Shown piece after piece: positions 16,576 through 26,777 of a DNA stretch of 64,000 nucleotides. The DNA lies in assembly GCA_945957605.1 (NCBI GenBank), contig CAMFLR010000002.1, positions 482,197 through 546,196 of the forward strand, given 5' to 3'. Below the pieces are notes generated by a model, which did no database searches, was not told the DNA's origin, and was given only the letters and a program-made list of their open reading frames with translations. The translations under genes and the position numbers were made by a program. This DNA is from an uncultured Isosphaeraceae bacterium. GTDB taxonomy: Bacteria; Planctomycetota; Planctomycetia; Isosphaerales; Isosphaeraceae. Within the stretch, counting starts at the first letter, position 1; each line of letters begins with the position of its first letter.

Positions 16576-16905
16576 AATGACAGTATCCGACTGTTCCCGA
16601 CAAGAGGCGTCTAACGCCTCTTTTTTTCATGGACTTAAGGCGAATCGTCAACGAGCGAAACGAGCCTTTCTTCAGAGGATCAGCTTCGCCCGTTTCCGTC
16701 CCCTCCGTAGGGGACGGTCAGTTGTTCATCGTCACGACGGCGCTTCGAGCAACGAGCTTTGAATGCCACGACTGGCGGTTCGCTGTTGAGGTTGAAGCCC
16801 CCAATCCGTGAGGGTCCGCGGTTCCGGCTGCGAGGCGATAGAGTGCGGCACGGTTGATCCACGACGCACTCTGCAATCTTCGACTGCGCAGAACAACGTC
16901 TCAGA
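16576..16905 (-). pseudogene. Decayed integrase of an earlier related element
   Basis: On the minus strand this region aligns with the left integrase. Shared pieces include the antisense terminator region, the tail segment PYGGDG, the block SKRRRDD, a GFNLNSEPP stretch matching VFNLDGEPP, and at DNA level the LFCA and RAALYRLAAG segments. Roughly 420 bp is missing between SKRRRDD and PYGGDG, which removes the HALRH box and the tyrosine. A 20-bp indel between short TTCCGTC repeats and a following TGA break the tail. It is inactive. Confidence 0.8.
16602..16627 (+). terminator. Intrinsic terminator after the tRNA fragment (right copy)
   Basis: It has the same AAGAGGCG / CGCCTCTT stem with TCTAA loop and T run as the copy at 30-54. 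It belongs to the end of the older, decayed element. Confidence 0.7.
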
Positions 16906-17790
16906 TCGATGGACTGGACGCAGCGACAGCCGATCAAACGAGCCAGCCAGCGAGACGAGAATGTCAACCAAAACTCCAGTGACGGGGTTTTGGCCTGAAG
17001 TGCCTCGACGCGCGAGGAATCGTTCGCCGAGTTCCCCGCGTCGTACGCCTCCTTCACCTGCTCAGGTTTGCCAGTGAGTGATTGCCTATCGAGCGGGACT
17101 GCGCACCAATCCATCGACGCAAAGAGTGCGTGGCGAACACGCGCGGACGGATCAGGCAGGAATCCCCGCCAGGAGACGTCAATCGCTGGGACAAAAGACG
17201 AGGCCCCGTTGAAGAACGTCGAAATGCGAAACCTGGCGGGCCGAGAGATCGACGAACTTCACCAGGAATTGAATCTCGCCGACGGTCGACGAAATCACGC
17301 GGAATGGTCGCCGTTGCGAAGAGGTCGCACGATCTTGCTGTCTTCAACTGCTCCTTATGCTCATCATTAGTCTCGAGAAGACAGGCGGCGGGTAGCCATC
17401 CATTTTGCTGGCACAGTTCGCGCCTGATATCGCCGGTTTCACAGATCCCAATTTCCAAACGCGTTGATGTGTAAGCTCTTGCAATTCTACACGAGATATT
17501 TTTTCTATTTGCTTTTCTTCACTCCGCGTGCGCACACTCCGTTTCCCGTGCTGCCGAGAGGCGGCGAAGAAGCGGGTTTGTGGATCGTGTTTTGATTCGA
17601 AGATCCGACGCCGTCGTTCTCGAACCAAATCAATCCGGAGCAGCATCCCAAGTGAGCGCAATGCCTGCGCGTGAGCGCCGTGAGGCTCGAAGTCCCTGTT
17701 GACCCCGAAATGCCCCCGACGGATTTCCCGTTGGTGAGGCTGAACTTCCGTCCGCAATTTTGAACTTCGCCCCCCAGGAGCATCCCCCCC
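16906..17790. other. Degenerate region between old element and giant surface protein
   Basis: Minus-strand frames here (for example 17,054-17,458 and the upstream part of 16,680-17,114) show short protein-like stretches, such as VDLSARQVSHFD, in shifting frames. This suggests one or more decayed genes of the older element. I cannot name a family. An AT-rich stretch at about 17,490-17,520 could hold a promoter for the downstream gene. A ribosome-binding-like AGGAG lies at about 17,776. Confidence 0.35.
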
Positions 17791-20700
17791 GTGACTCCAA
17801 CCACCAAGTCCCTGCGCGCAATTGAATCAACTCGTCGCCGTAACCGCGGCACGGCCCACCCAGGCAGCAAATCCCGGCGCCACTTCCAGCCACGCCTCCT
17901 CGAGTTTCTCGAACATCGAACCGTACCAACAGCGGTAATTCCCGGTGTCTTCAATTCGAGCACACTCGGACGGATCGACGATGCCCCAAGCGGCACCGCT
18001 TCGCTCGGGTTTTCCGCTGGCATCAACTTCTTTGGCACGACCTATAACACGATCTACGTCAACAATAACGGCAACGTGACGTTTTCGGGCGCGGACGCCG
18101 GTTACGTACCGGCAGCCCTGACCACGTCTGGCCAACTCCCGCGAATCGCGCCGTTCTTCGCTGACGTAGACACGAGAATCGCACCGAGCGGCACTGTGAC
18201 CTACGGCACAGGCACCGTGACGGTGAACGGAACACCGCGCGCTGCGTTTGGGGTGAACTGGCCATCGGTCGGTTACTACAGCGAACAAACCGATAAGCTC
18301 AACACATTTCAGATTGTGATTATCGAACGGTTCGATACCGGACCGGGAAACTTCGATATCGAGATGAACTACGACAAGGTTCAGTGGGAAATCGGCAGCG
18401 CTAGCAACGGGCAATACGCTCACGCGGGTTTCACAAGTGGCTCAGGCGCCACGGGTACTTTTTATGAGTTCGCCGGATCAGGCACCGCGGGCGGACTGCT
18501 CGACACCAACCCCGCCACGGGATTGATCAATCAGAACTTCAACAGCACCATCGATGGACAATCCGCCTCGCCGGTTAACGGGCGTTATATTTTCCAGGCG
18601 CGCGGCGGCGTGCTTGAAGTGCCTCCCAAGATCGCCGCGACTGTAAGCTCGGTGACAGTTCCCGAAGGCTCTACTGCTACGAACTTGGGCACCTGGTCCG
18701 ACACGAACTCGACCGACAATGTCACTCTGTCCGCGTCGATCGGGACGGTCGTCAAGTCAGGAACCAACGCCGCGGGCACGTGGAGTTGGAGTCTGGATAC
18801 AACCGATGGCCCAATTCAAAGCCAGACGGTGACCATCACGGCGAACGACGGCAACGGCGGGATCGCGACGACCAGCTTCCCGCTGACAGTCGTCAACGTC
18901 GCGCCGACAGCAACGTTCACTGTCACCAACGGCAACACTTATGGCACATCGACCGTCGCCAGCTTCACGAGTCCATTCGACCCCTCGACCGCAGACACAA
19001 TCGCAACCTTCCATTACGACTTCTCGATCGACTCGCCCATTACGAGCCCTGCATCCTTCACGGCGGCCGGCACGTCCAGTTCTCTCAACTTCGGCAACCT
19101 CTCGGCCGGAACGCACACGATCTACGGGCGCATCGTCGACAAGGACAACGGGGCCACTGTCTATAACAGCACGGTGACCGTCAACAAGGCGCACCTGACG
19201 GTGTCAGCCGTAGCACAGAGCAAGACTTACGACGGCGCTGTGTTTTCACCTTTCACAGCGACGATCACCGGGTTCGTCAACGGCAACAACGCGTCGGTCG
19301 TTAGCGGCACACCGGGATTCACCGGTACGGCCATTTCGGCAGTAAACGCCGGTTCCTACACCATCACGCCTACTATCAATAATCTGACCGCAGCCAACTA
19401 CGACTTCACGCCGTTTAACAGCGCCACTCTCACCATCAACAAGGCATCCTCCGTCACCACAGCAACGGGCGCTTCGTTCACATACGACGGAACGACGCAT
19501 ACGGGAGGCTCGGCCACTGTCGCTGGGCCCGGCACCATCACTGGCGCACCGGTTTTGAGCTACTCGGGCGACCAGATCAACGCCGGATCCTACACTGTCA
19601 CCGCCACTTATTCGGGCGATCTCAACCACACGGCAAGTAGCGACAGCAAATCTATCACGATTAACCGTGCTTCCTCGAGCACGTCGATCGCAGCCCCCGA
19701 CGTGACCTACAACGCAAATGGCCTGGTCACTGTTACCCTGAGTTCGGCCGTCGGCACCCCGACCGGGACTGTGCAACTTGTGGTCGATGGAGGCGCTCCT
19801 CTCTCGCTGCCGCTTTCCAGCGGTGTCGCCACGTTCACGCTGACAAGTCCCGATGCCGGCGACCACAGTTTAAGTGCGAGTTTCGCAGCTCAGGGCAACT
19901 TCCTCGCCAGCGTTGCTTCGGGTGTACTCCACATCAACCGGGCGCCAACGTCGGTCAGCATCAACACGTCTTCAGTAACCTACAACGCCGATGGAAGCGC
20001 GAACGTCGTCGTAACTTCCAGCGGCGGCACGCCGACGGGTACCGTTACGTTCAGCGTGGATGGCGGCCCGGCCCAGTCGCAGGCACTTTCAGGCGGGTCG
20101 GCCCTGTTCACGATTCCCAGCCCCGGCGCCGGCCCGCACGCGCTTCACGCGTCTTATGCCACACAGGGCAATTTCGCAGCCAGCTCCGCCGATGCCACAC
20201 TCAACGTGAACCAGGCTCCTACGACCATCACAATCGGGGCGCCGACCATCACCTACAACGGCAATGGCACGGTGACGTTGACTATCGGCTGCAGCCCGGC
20301 ACCAACGCCGAGCGGGTTGATCTCACTCTCCATCGATGGAGCGCCAGCCCAATCCGCAACGCTCGACGCTCTCGGCACGGCAACGTTCACCGTAGCCAGT
20401 CCATCGACAGGTGACCACACGCTGCACGCCGTTTACGCTGCTCAGGGGAATTACGCGGGAAGCACAGCAGACAGCACCCTGCACGTCAACCCCGCCCCGA
20501 CATCCATCGCCATCGGTGCCCCGACGATCACATACAACAGCGACGGACACGTCACGCTGACAGTAAGTGCTCTCGCCGGCGTGCCAACTCCGAATGGCTC
20601 GATCACATACACGGTCGATGGCGGCAGTCCAATCGTCGCGACGCTGGCGCCGGACGGCACAGTTGCGGTGACGCTGCCGAATCTGAACGCCGGAGTGCAT

Positions 20701-23700
20701 CTGCTGCACGTGAGCTACGCAACGCAAGGCAATTACTTCGGTAGCTCTGGCGATGGAACGCTGACCGTTAACAAGGCCTCCTCATTCGTGACGGCGACAG
20801 GTGCCGCGTTCACATATGACGGCACAACGCACGCCGGTGGCTCCGGTGTCGTGAGCGGCGCGGGCGTCATCACCGGCGGCGTGACATTGAGCTACAGCGG
20901 CGATCAAATCAACGCAGGCGCCTACACAGTCATCGCGACGTATGCCGGAGACGCCAACCACGAAGGCAGCAGCGATAGTGCCACGATCACGATTGCAAAA
21001 GCAACCTCGTCGGTCACGGCGAGCGGTGGTTCCTTTGTATATGACGGCACCACACACACGGGCGGGTCTGCCGTAGTGAACGGCGCGGGCGTCGTCACGG
21101 GTAGCGCGGTTCTGATCTACAGCGGCGATCAGGTCGACGCGGGCTCGTACACAGTCATCGCGACATACGCCGGAGACGCCAATCACGAAGGCAGCAGCGA
21201 TAGCGCCACGATCACGATTGCGAAGGCATCGTCGTCGGTCATCGCAAGCGGCGACTCATTCGTATACGACGGCACCGCCCACGCTGGTGGTTCCTCAGTG
21301 GTGAATGGCGCTGGTGTCATCACCGGCAGTGCGGTTCTGAGCTACAGCGGCAATCAGGTCGACGCCGGGTCGTACACAGTCACAGCGACATACGCTGGTG
21401 ACGCTAACCACACCGGCAGCAGCGATAGCGCCACGATCACGATTGCGAAGGCGACCTCGTCAGTCATTGCGACGGGAGACACCTTCGTATACGACGGAAC
21501 AACGCACTTCGGTGGTTCTGGCCAGGTGAACGGCGCAGGTGTCGTCACCGGCAGCGCGGTACTGAGCTACAGTGGCGATCAGGTCAGCGCGGGCACTTAC
21601 ACTGTGACCGCGACCTACGCTGGCGACGCCAACCACACAGGTAGCAGCGACAGTGCCACGATCACGATTACAAAGGCGACCTCTACTGTTACTGCAACCG
21701 GCGACTCCTTCGTATACGACGGCACTACGCACACTGGTGGCTCCTCTGTCGTGAACGGCGTAGGTGTCGTGACTGGCAGCGCAGTTCTCAGCTACAGCGG
21801 CGATCAGATTGACGCGGGCTCGTATACGGTCACCGCGACCTATGCCGGAGACGCCAATCACGAAGGCAGCAGCGACAGCGCCACGGTGACCATTACCAAG
21901 GCAACATCGACGGTTACCGCAAGCGGTGCTTCCTTCGTCTACGACGGCACGACACACACCGGCGGTTCCTCCGTCGTGAACGGCGCAGGAGTCATCACCG
22001 GCAGCGCAGTACTGAGCTACAGTGGCGATCAGGTCAACACTGGTTCTTACACAGTGACTGCCACCTACGCCGGCGACGCCAACCACACGGGTAGCAGCGA
22101 CAACGCCACGATCACGATTACAAAGGCGACCTCGTCTGTTACTGCGACGGGAGATTCCTTCGTATATGACGGAACGGCACACACGGGTGGTTCCTACACG
22201 TTGAACGGTGGGGGAGTGGTCACTGGCAGCGTGCTATTGAGCTACAGTGGCGACCAGGTTAACGCCGGCACGTACACCGTGACCGCGACCTACGCCGGCG
22301 ATGCCAACCACACGGGCAGCACCGATAGTGCGACAGTGACCATCACGAAGGCGACATCGTCCGTCACCGCGACCGGTAATTCCTTCGTGTACGACGGTAC
22401 GGCGCACGCCGGCGGCTCGGCTGTGGTGAACGGCGCGGGCGTCATCACCGGAGCCGCAACGCTGACCTACAGCGGAGACCAGGTCGACGCAGGCACATAT
22501 ACAGTGATCGCGACCTATCTTGGGGATGCCAACCACACAGGCAGCACCGATAGCGCACTGATTGCGATCGCCAAAGCGACTTCATCCGTGACAGCAACCG
22601 GCGCCGCGTTCACATACGACGGCACCACGCACACCGGTGGCTCCGCTGTGGTGAACGGCGCGGGCGTGATCACTGGAGCCGCAACGCTGACCTACAGCGG
22701 CGACCAGGTCAACGCCGGCACTTACACTGTGACCGCAACGTATGCGGGCGACGCCAACCACACAGGTAGCAGCGATAGCGCCACTGTCTCGATTGCGAAG
22801 GCGACCTCGTCCGTCACCGCAAGCGGCGATTCCTTCGTTTACGACGGCACGACCCACACAGGTGGCTCTGCCGTAGTGAACGGCGCAGGCGTGATTACTG
22901 GCGCTGCGGTTCTCAGCTACAGTGGCGATCAGGTCAACGCAGGCTCGTACACGGTGACCGCGACCTACGCTGGCGATGCCAACCACACGGGCAGCACCGA
23001 TAGTGCGACAGTGACCATCACCAAGGCGACATCGTCCGTCACCGCGACGGGTGGCTCCTTCGTCTACGACGGTACGGCGCACGCCGGCGGCTCTGCTGTG
23101 GTGAACGGCGCGGGCGTGATCACCGGAGCCGCAACGCTGACCTACAGCGGCGATCAGGTCGACGCTGGCTCGTATACGGTGACCGCGACATACGCTGGCG
23201 ACGCCAACCACACAGGTAGCACCGATAGCGCGACGGTTACGATCGCGAAAGCGACGTCATCCGTGACAGCAACTGGCGCCGCGTTCACATACGACGGTAC
23301 CACGCACACTGGTGGCTCCGCTGTGGTGAACGGCGCAGGTGTTATCACCGGAGCCGCAACGCTGACCTACAGCGGCGACCAGGTCAACGCCGGCACTTAC
23401 ACTGTGACCGCGACGTATGCGGGCGACGCCAACCACACAGGTAGCAGCGATAGCGCCACCATCTCAATTGCAAAGGCAACTTCGTCCGTCACCGCGAGCG
23501 GCGATTCCTTCGTGTACGACGGCACGACGCACGCCGGTGGCTCCTACACGTTGAACGGCGCAGGGGTCGTCACTGGTAGCGTGGTCTTGAACTACAGCGG
23601 TGACCAGGTCAATGCCGGCACGTACACGGTCATTGCAACTTATGCTGGTGACGCCAACCACACGGGCAGCAGCGACAGTGCGACCGTGACCATTACCAAG

Positions 23701-26409
23701 GCCGCCTCGTCCGTCACGGCGAGCGGTGCTTCCTTCGTTTATGACGGCACGACACACACCGGTGGCTCGTCGGTGGTAAATGGCGCAGGAGTGATCACCG
23801 GAAGCGCGGTCTTGAGCTACAGCGGTGACCAGGTCAACGCCGGTACATATACCGTCATTGCGACCTACGCTGGCGATGCCAACCACACGGGCAGCAGCGA
23901 CAGCGCGACGATCACGATTGCGAAGGCAACCTCCAGCACAATCACCGTGGGTGATGGACCGTTCAGCTACAGTGGAACCGCTCATTTTGGAGGATCGGGT
24001 GTTCTGGTCGGCGCGGGAGTCTTCACTGGAAGCGCCACCCTCACTTACTCGGGCAATCAGATCAGCGTCGGTAGCTATTACGTCACGGCACACTATGCTG
24101 GCGATGCCAATCATTTCGCCAGCGATGGCAGCCCCGTGGGCATTCAGATCCTCAAGGCGAACACGTCCACGTCTGTTGCCTCCACGGCAAATCCATCGAG
24201 CTTCGGGCAATCCGTAACCTTCACGGCGACGGTGAGCAACACGAGCACCGCGGTGGTTCCCACAGGCAGCGTTCAATTCATCGTCGACGCCGTCAACTTC
24301 GGCGCTCCGGTTGCATTGGTCGGTGGCTCGGCGAGCGTAAGTCTCGCCACGCTCACAGTGGGCGGCCATACAATCGTCGCGAACTACATCAACAGCGACG
24401 GTAACTTCGCCGTCAGCACGAGTTCAACCTTCAACCAAACGGTCGGAACCCTCGCGCCCGGAAGCGCGTACATTCTCAACCCGACGGCCAGCGGTGCAGT
24501 CACGGCGTCTGGCAACGCGAGCGTGTACCTGCCCGGCGGACTGTTCGTCGATTCCAACGCGGCGTCGAACGCGATCATCGCGAGTGGAAACGCGAGAATC
24601 AACGCCAGCACGCTTCAATCAGTCGGCGGCGTCAGCAAAACGGGTAACGCGGTCGTCACAACGCGAAGTGGTGCCCCTTCGGCGACGAATGACCCGCTCG
24701 CCTCACTTTCCTCGCCGAGCCTCGCGGGCCTCACCAGCTATGGAGCTGCAAGCATCGCGGGCAATACCACCGCGACACTCAATCCCGGGATCTACACTTC
24801 AATTCAGATCTCCGGCAACGCCAACGTAACGTTGAATCCCGGAATCTACGTGATCAAGGGCGGTGGACTGACGGTCTCGGGCAATGCCAGTGTTCGCGGC
24901 TCGAGCGTGACGATATTCAACGCGGGCAGCGGGTACACCGGCACCAGCGACCCCACCACCGGCAATTTCGGCGGCATCTCCTTGAGCGGGAATGGGAATT
25001 TCGACCTGAGCCCGCCCACGACCGGCAGCTATGCGGGGATCCTGATCTACCAGTCGCGCGTCAACACGCGGGCGATCAGCATCAGCGGCAACGCCACGGT
25101 CAACGTCAATGGAACGATCTACGCCGCCAACGCGATGCTCACAATGAGCGGCAACGGCAGCCTGAATGACACGCTCGTCGTTAACACGCTGAGCGTGAGC
25201 GGCAACATTGCCTTGACGCAAATGGCCGACGGCAGCAACGCCGCGAACGACGCAGGCGGGATCGCTTCAACACTGCTCGCTGGCAATGTGGCCGTCTACA
25301 TCAGCAATCCCGCCAGCTCCTTCAGCGCCGATATGCTCGCCCGCATCCAGGATGCGATCAGTCGCATTGATGCCCTGCTCATCCCTTACAACGTCTCGAT
25401 CAGCGAGGTGAGTGACCCCGCTCTCGCCACGGTGATTCTCGACACCAACAGCACTAGTGCGAGCGGAACCGCCGCCGACGGCGTTCTGGGTTGCTTCAAC
25501 CCAGCGGCAACCACAGTCGAAATCACCATCGTTCAAGGATGGAACTGGTACGCGGGTGCCGATCCAACAGGAATCGCCCCAAATCAGTACGACTTTGAAA
25601 CCACGGTCGTCCATGAATTGGGCCATGCCCTGGGCCTCGGGCACTCTGCGGACTCAGCGTCTCCCATGAATCCGGTGCTTGCGACGGGTGTCGCCCACCG
25701 AACGATGAGCGTGCTCGACCTGAACATTCCCAGCGCCCCCGAAGGAGCGGAACCCCAAATGGCTTCCGGCTTCGGCCGGCTCGACACGCAGGCAGCCGCG
25801 ACCCAGACCGTGAGTGTGATCTCGGGGCAGACGGCGCTACAGGTTCCTAACATCTCCCTCATCGCCACGCCCATTTCGGGCCAAGCCGCAAACTGGAACG
25901 TGGTCGGACTCAACCCAACTTCGACTTCCGTTCCTACCGCGCTCGACGGAGCAACAGGCGTCGCCAACCAGCGTATCGCTACCCCGACGCAATCCCTCTC
26001 ATTCGGATCGCGCAGCGAACGAAGTCGGTGGAGTACCGGCTCTGCGACGATCACCCGCAATTCTCGCTTCCAAGCTCCGGATCTCGACGCATCCCGGCCG
26101 ATCGCCACGACGGAACTTTCCCCATTGATGCGATCCCAAGTCGAGATGGGCGACCGGCCGGCCCCCTTCACCGACGCCCTTGACGAAGCCTTGCTCGACG
26201 CGATCGCTCCGCCAGCGAGCAACTTCAACGATCAGGCCGACACCTCAGTCACGGACGACAGCAATTTCGCAGAGACGCCTTCGGCCACGGAGAGCGTTGA
26301 AGCCGTAATTGGTGCGGTGGCAGCCTTCCTCATCACCGATCGCGCACTGCGAAACGGTCGCCAGGAACGAGAACGGGCGACGTTCAGACTCGATAGCGCC
26401 AAATCCTGA
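17791..26409 (+). CDS. Giant surface protein: NIDO-like, Ig/MBG repeats, metzincin-type protease motif
   Basis: 2,872 residues from a GTG preceded by AGGAG. Residues 25-45 are basic, then RLLEFLEHRTVPTA, which resembles the planctomycete LExLExR export tag. About 55-280 is NIDO-like. Ig-like and MBG-like domains follow (280-640). Four related Ig-like repeats span about 625-990. Fifteen tandem 75-residue units span 995-2122, then another Ig-like domain, then a beta-helix-like region rich in SGNA (about 2225-2490). A zinc-protease motif HELGHALGLGH lies at 2608-2618, preceded by a matrixin-like strand pattern. The C-terminus is Ser/Thr-rich with a late alanine-rich helix. The protein is probably cell-surface or secreted; the protease could act on matrix proteins. 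It is not disrupted. Confidence 0.9.
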   Translation: MTPTTKSLRAIESTRRRNRGTAHPGSKSRRHFQPRLLEFLEHRTVPTAVIPGVFNSSTLGRIDDAPSGTASLGFSAGINFFGTTYNTIYVNNNGNVTFSGADAGYVPAALTTSGQLPRIAPFFADVDTRIAPSGTVTYGTGTVTVNGTPRAAFGVNWPSVGYYSEQTDKLNTFQIVIIERFDTGPGNFDIEMNYDKVQWEIGSASNGQYAHAGFTSGSGATGTFYEFAGSGTAGGLLDTNPATGLINQNFNSTIDGQSASPVNGRYIFQARGGVLEVPPKIAATVSSVTVPEGSTATNLGTWSDTNSTDNVTLSASIGTVVKSGTNAAGTWSWSLDTTDGPIQSQTVTITANDGNGGIATTSFPLTVVNVAPTATFTVTNGNTYGTSTVASFTSPFDPSTADTIATFHYDFSIDSPITSPASFTAAGTSSSLNFGNLSAGTHTIYGRIVDKDNGATVYNSTVTVNKAHLTVSAVAQSKTYDGAVFSPFTATITGFVNGNNASVVSGTPGFTGTAISAVNAGSYTITPTINNLTAANYDFTPFNSATLTINKASSVTTATGASFTYDGTTHTGGSATVAGPGTITGAPVLSYSGDQINAGSYTVTATYSGDLNHTASSDSKSITINRASSSTSIAAPDVTYNANGLVTVTLSSAVGTPTGTVQLVVDGGAPLSLPLSSGVATFTLTSPDAGDHSLSASFAAQGNFLASVASGVLHINRAPTSVSINTSSVTYNADGSANVVVTSSGGTPTGTVTFSVDGGPAQSQALSGGSALFTIPSPGAGPHALHASYATQGNFAASSADATLNVNQAPTTITIGAPTITYNGNGTVTLTIGCSPAPTPSGLISLSIDGAPAQSATLDALGTATFTVASPSTGDHTLHAVYAAQGNYAGSTADSTLHVNPAPTSIAIGAPTITYNSDGHVTLTVSALAGVPTPNGSITYTVDGGSPIVATLAPDGTVAVTLPNLNAGVHLLHVSYATQGNYFGSSGDGTLTVNKASSFVTATGAAFTYDGTTHAGGSGVVSGAGVITGGVTLSYSGDQINAGAYTVIATYAGDANHEGSSDSATITIAKATSSVTASGGSFVYDGTTHTGGSAVVNGAGVVTGSAVLIYSGDQVDAGSYTVIATYAGDANHEGSSDSATITIAKASSSVIASGDSFVYDGTAHAGGSSVVNGAGVITGSAVLSYSGNQVDAGSYTVTATYAGDANHTGSSDSATITIAKATSSVIATGDTFVYDGTTHFGGSGQVNGAGVVTGSAVLSYSGDQVSAGTYTVTATYAGDANHTGSSDSATITITKATSTVTATGDSFVYDGTTHTGGSSVVNGVGVVTGSAVLSYSGDQIDAGSYTVTATYAGDANHEGSSDSATVTITKATSTVTASGASFVYDGTTHTGGSSVVNGAGVITGSAVLSYSGDQVNTGSYTVTATYAGDANHTGSSDNATITITKATSSVTATGDSFVYDGTAHTGGSYTLNGGGVVTGSVLLSYSGDQVNAGTYTVTATYAGDANHTGSTDSATVTITKATSSVTATGNSFVYDGTAHAGGSAVVNGAGVITGAATLTYSGDQVDAGTYTVIATYLGDANHTGSTDSALIAIAKATSSVTATGAAFTYDGTTHTGGSAVVNGAGVITGAATLTYSGDQVNAGTYTVTATYAGDANHTGSSDSATVSIAKATSSVTASGDSFVYDGTTHTGGSAVVNGAGVITGAAVLSYSGDQVNAGSYTVTATYAGDANHTGSTDSATVTITKATSSVTATGGSFVYDGTAHAGGSAVVNGAGVITGAATLTYSGDQVDAGSYTVTATYAGDANHTGSTDSATVTIAKATSSVTATGAAFTYDGTTHTGGSAVVNGAGVITGAATLTYSGDQVNAGTYTVTATYAGDANHTGSSDSATISIAKATSSVTASGDSFVYDGTTHAGGSYTLNGAGVVTGSVVLNYSGDQVNAGTYTVIATYAGDANHTGSSDSATVTITKAASSVTASGASFVYDGTTHTGGSSVVNGAGVITGSAVLSYSGDQVNAGTYTVIATYAGDANHTGSSDSATITIAKATSSTITVGDGPFSYSGTAHFGGSGVLVGAGVFTGSATLTYSGNQISVGSYYVTAHYAGDANHFASDGSPVGIQILKANTSTSVASTANPSSFGQSVTFTATVSNTSTAVVPTGSVQFIVDAVNFGAPVALVGGSASVSLATLTVGGHTIVANYINSDGNFAVSTSSTFNQTVGTLAPGSAYILNPTASGAVTASGNASVYLPGGLFVDSNAASNAIIASGNARINASTLQSVGGVSKTGNAVVTTRSGAPSATNDPLASLSSPSLAGLTSYGAASIAGNTTATLNPGIYTSIQISGNANVTLNPGIYVIKGGGLTVSGNASVRGSSVTIFNAGSGYTGTSDPTTGNFGGISLSGNGNFDLSPPTTGSYAGILIYQSRVNTRAISISGNATVNVNGTIYAANAMLTMSGNGSLNDTLVVNTLSVSGNIALTQMADGSNAANDAGGIASTLLAGNVAVYISNPASSFSADMLARIQDAISRIDALLIPYNVSISEVSDPALATVILDTNSTSASGTAADGVLGCFNPAATTVEITIVQGWNWYAGADPTGIAPNQYDFETTVVHELGHALGLGHSADSASPMNPVLATGVAHRTMSVLDLNIPSAPEGAEPQMASGFGRLDTQAAATQTVSVISGQTALQVPNISLIATPISGQAANWNVVGLNPTSTSVPTALDGATGVANQRIATPTQSLSFGSRSERSRWSTGSATITRNSRFQAPDLDASRPIATTELSPLMRSQVEMGDRPAPFTDALDEALLDAIAPPASNFNDQADTSVTDDSNFAETPSATESVEAVIGAVAAFLITDRALRNGRQERERATFRLDSAKS
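20776..24156 (+). repeat. Tandem array of fifteen 225-bp coding repeats
   Basis: Each unit encodes about 75 residues, starting ATSSVTA-G-SFVYDGT and ending DSATITIAK. The first 14 units are exactly 225 bp each and the last is about 6 bp longer and divergent. One more distant unit lies at about 19,444-19,668. They fit MBG/Ig-like stalk domains. Codon-level differences between units show both homogenisation and drift. Confidence 0.9.
22351..23700 (+). repeat. Higher-order duplication of a three-unit block (2 x 675 bp)
   Basis: Units 8-10 (22,351-23,025) and 11-13 (23,026-23,700) repeat as a block. The variants NSFVYDG, AAFTYDG and DSFVYDG in the first block match GSFVYDG, AAFTYDG and DSFVYDG in the second, with near-identical DNA around the unit junctions. 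This indicates recent unequal exchange. Confidence 0.75.
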
Positions 26410-26427
26410 TTGAGAACTGAAGTCTCG

Positions 26428-26472
26428 ACTCCGAGCCTGGAAGGGAGCCCGCAGTTCTTCCAGGCTCGGAGT
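26428..26472 (+). terminator. Strong hairpin after the giant protein gene
   Basis: A perfect 15-bp stem (arms 26,428-26,442 and 26,458-26,472) with a 15-nt loop starts 18 nt past the stop codon. No T run follows, but position and strength suit transcription termination. Confidence 0.7.
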
Positions 26473-26777
26473 CATATATCTCCTTGCGATCATGCCACCC
26501 ACAATACTTGGTTTTTAGTTTACTCTCATATTCTATTTTCAAACCGCCAAGAATCCTTTATACGTGCGACGTTACGAATGAAGAATGGAAACCCCTTGTT
26601 TCGCATTCTCGTCTCGGCGTGAAGGACTCTTACGAGCCTATCCGCACGCGCGACAGACGGATGTCACGCGTATGCGAGCTCGCCCTTGGCACGCATCCCG
26701 CTTGCGACCGCAAGACGTCGGCTATACGATCGCAGCGGGGTGGAATCGTGCGAATCAGCAACCCAAGGGCGAGGCAT
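26473..26777. other. Intergenic region upstream of the rubredoxin/MBL gene
   Basis: The first 100 bases are clearly AT-rich compared with the surroundings and probably hold the promoter. The frame of the next gene is open upstream to 26,484, but that part has poor coding character and no signal peptide. Confidence 0.4.

Noticed and set aside
21460..23211. Repetitive minus-strand frames opposite the MBG repeat array
   Set aside because: They merely mirror the 225-bp coding repeats and have no independent start signals.
20776..24156. Possible CRISPR array
   Set aside because: The repeats are 225 bp, in frame and coding, with no spacer pattern.
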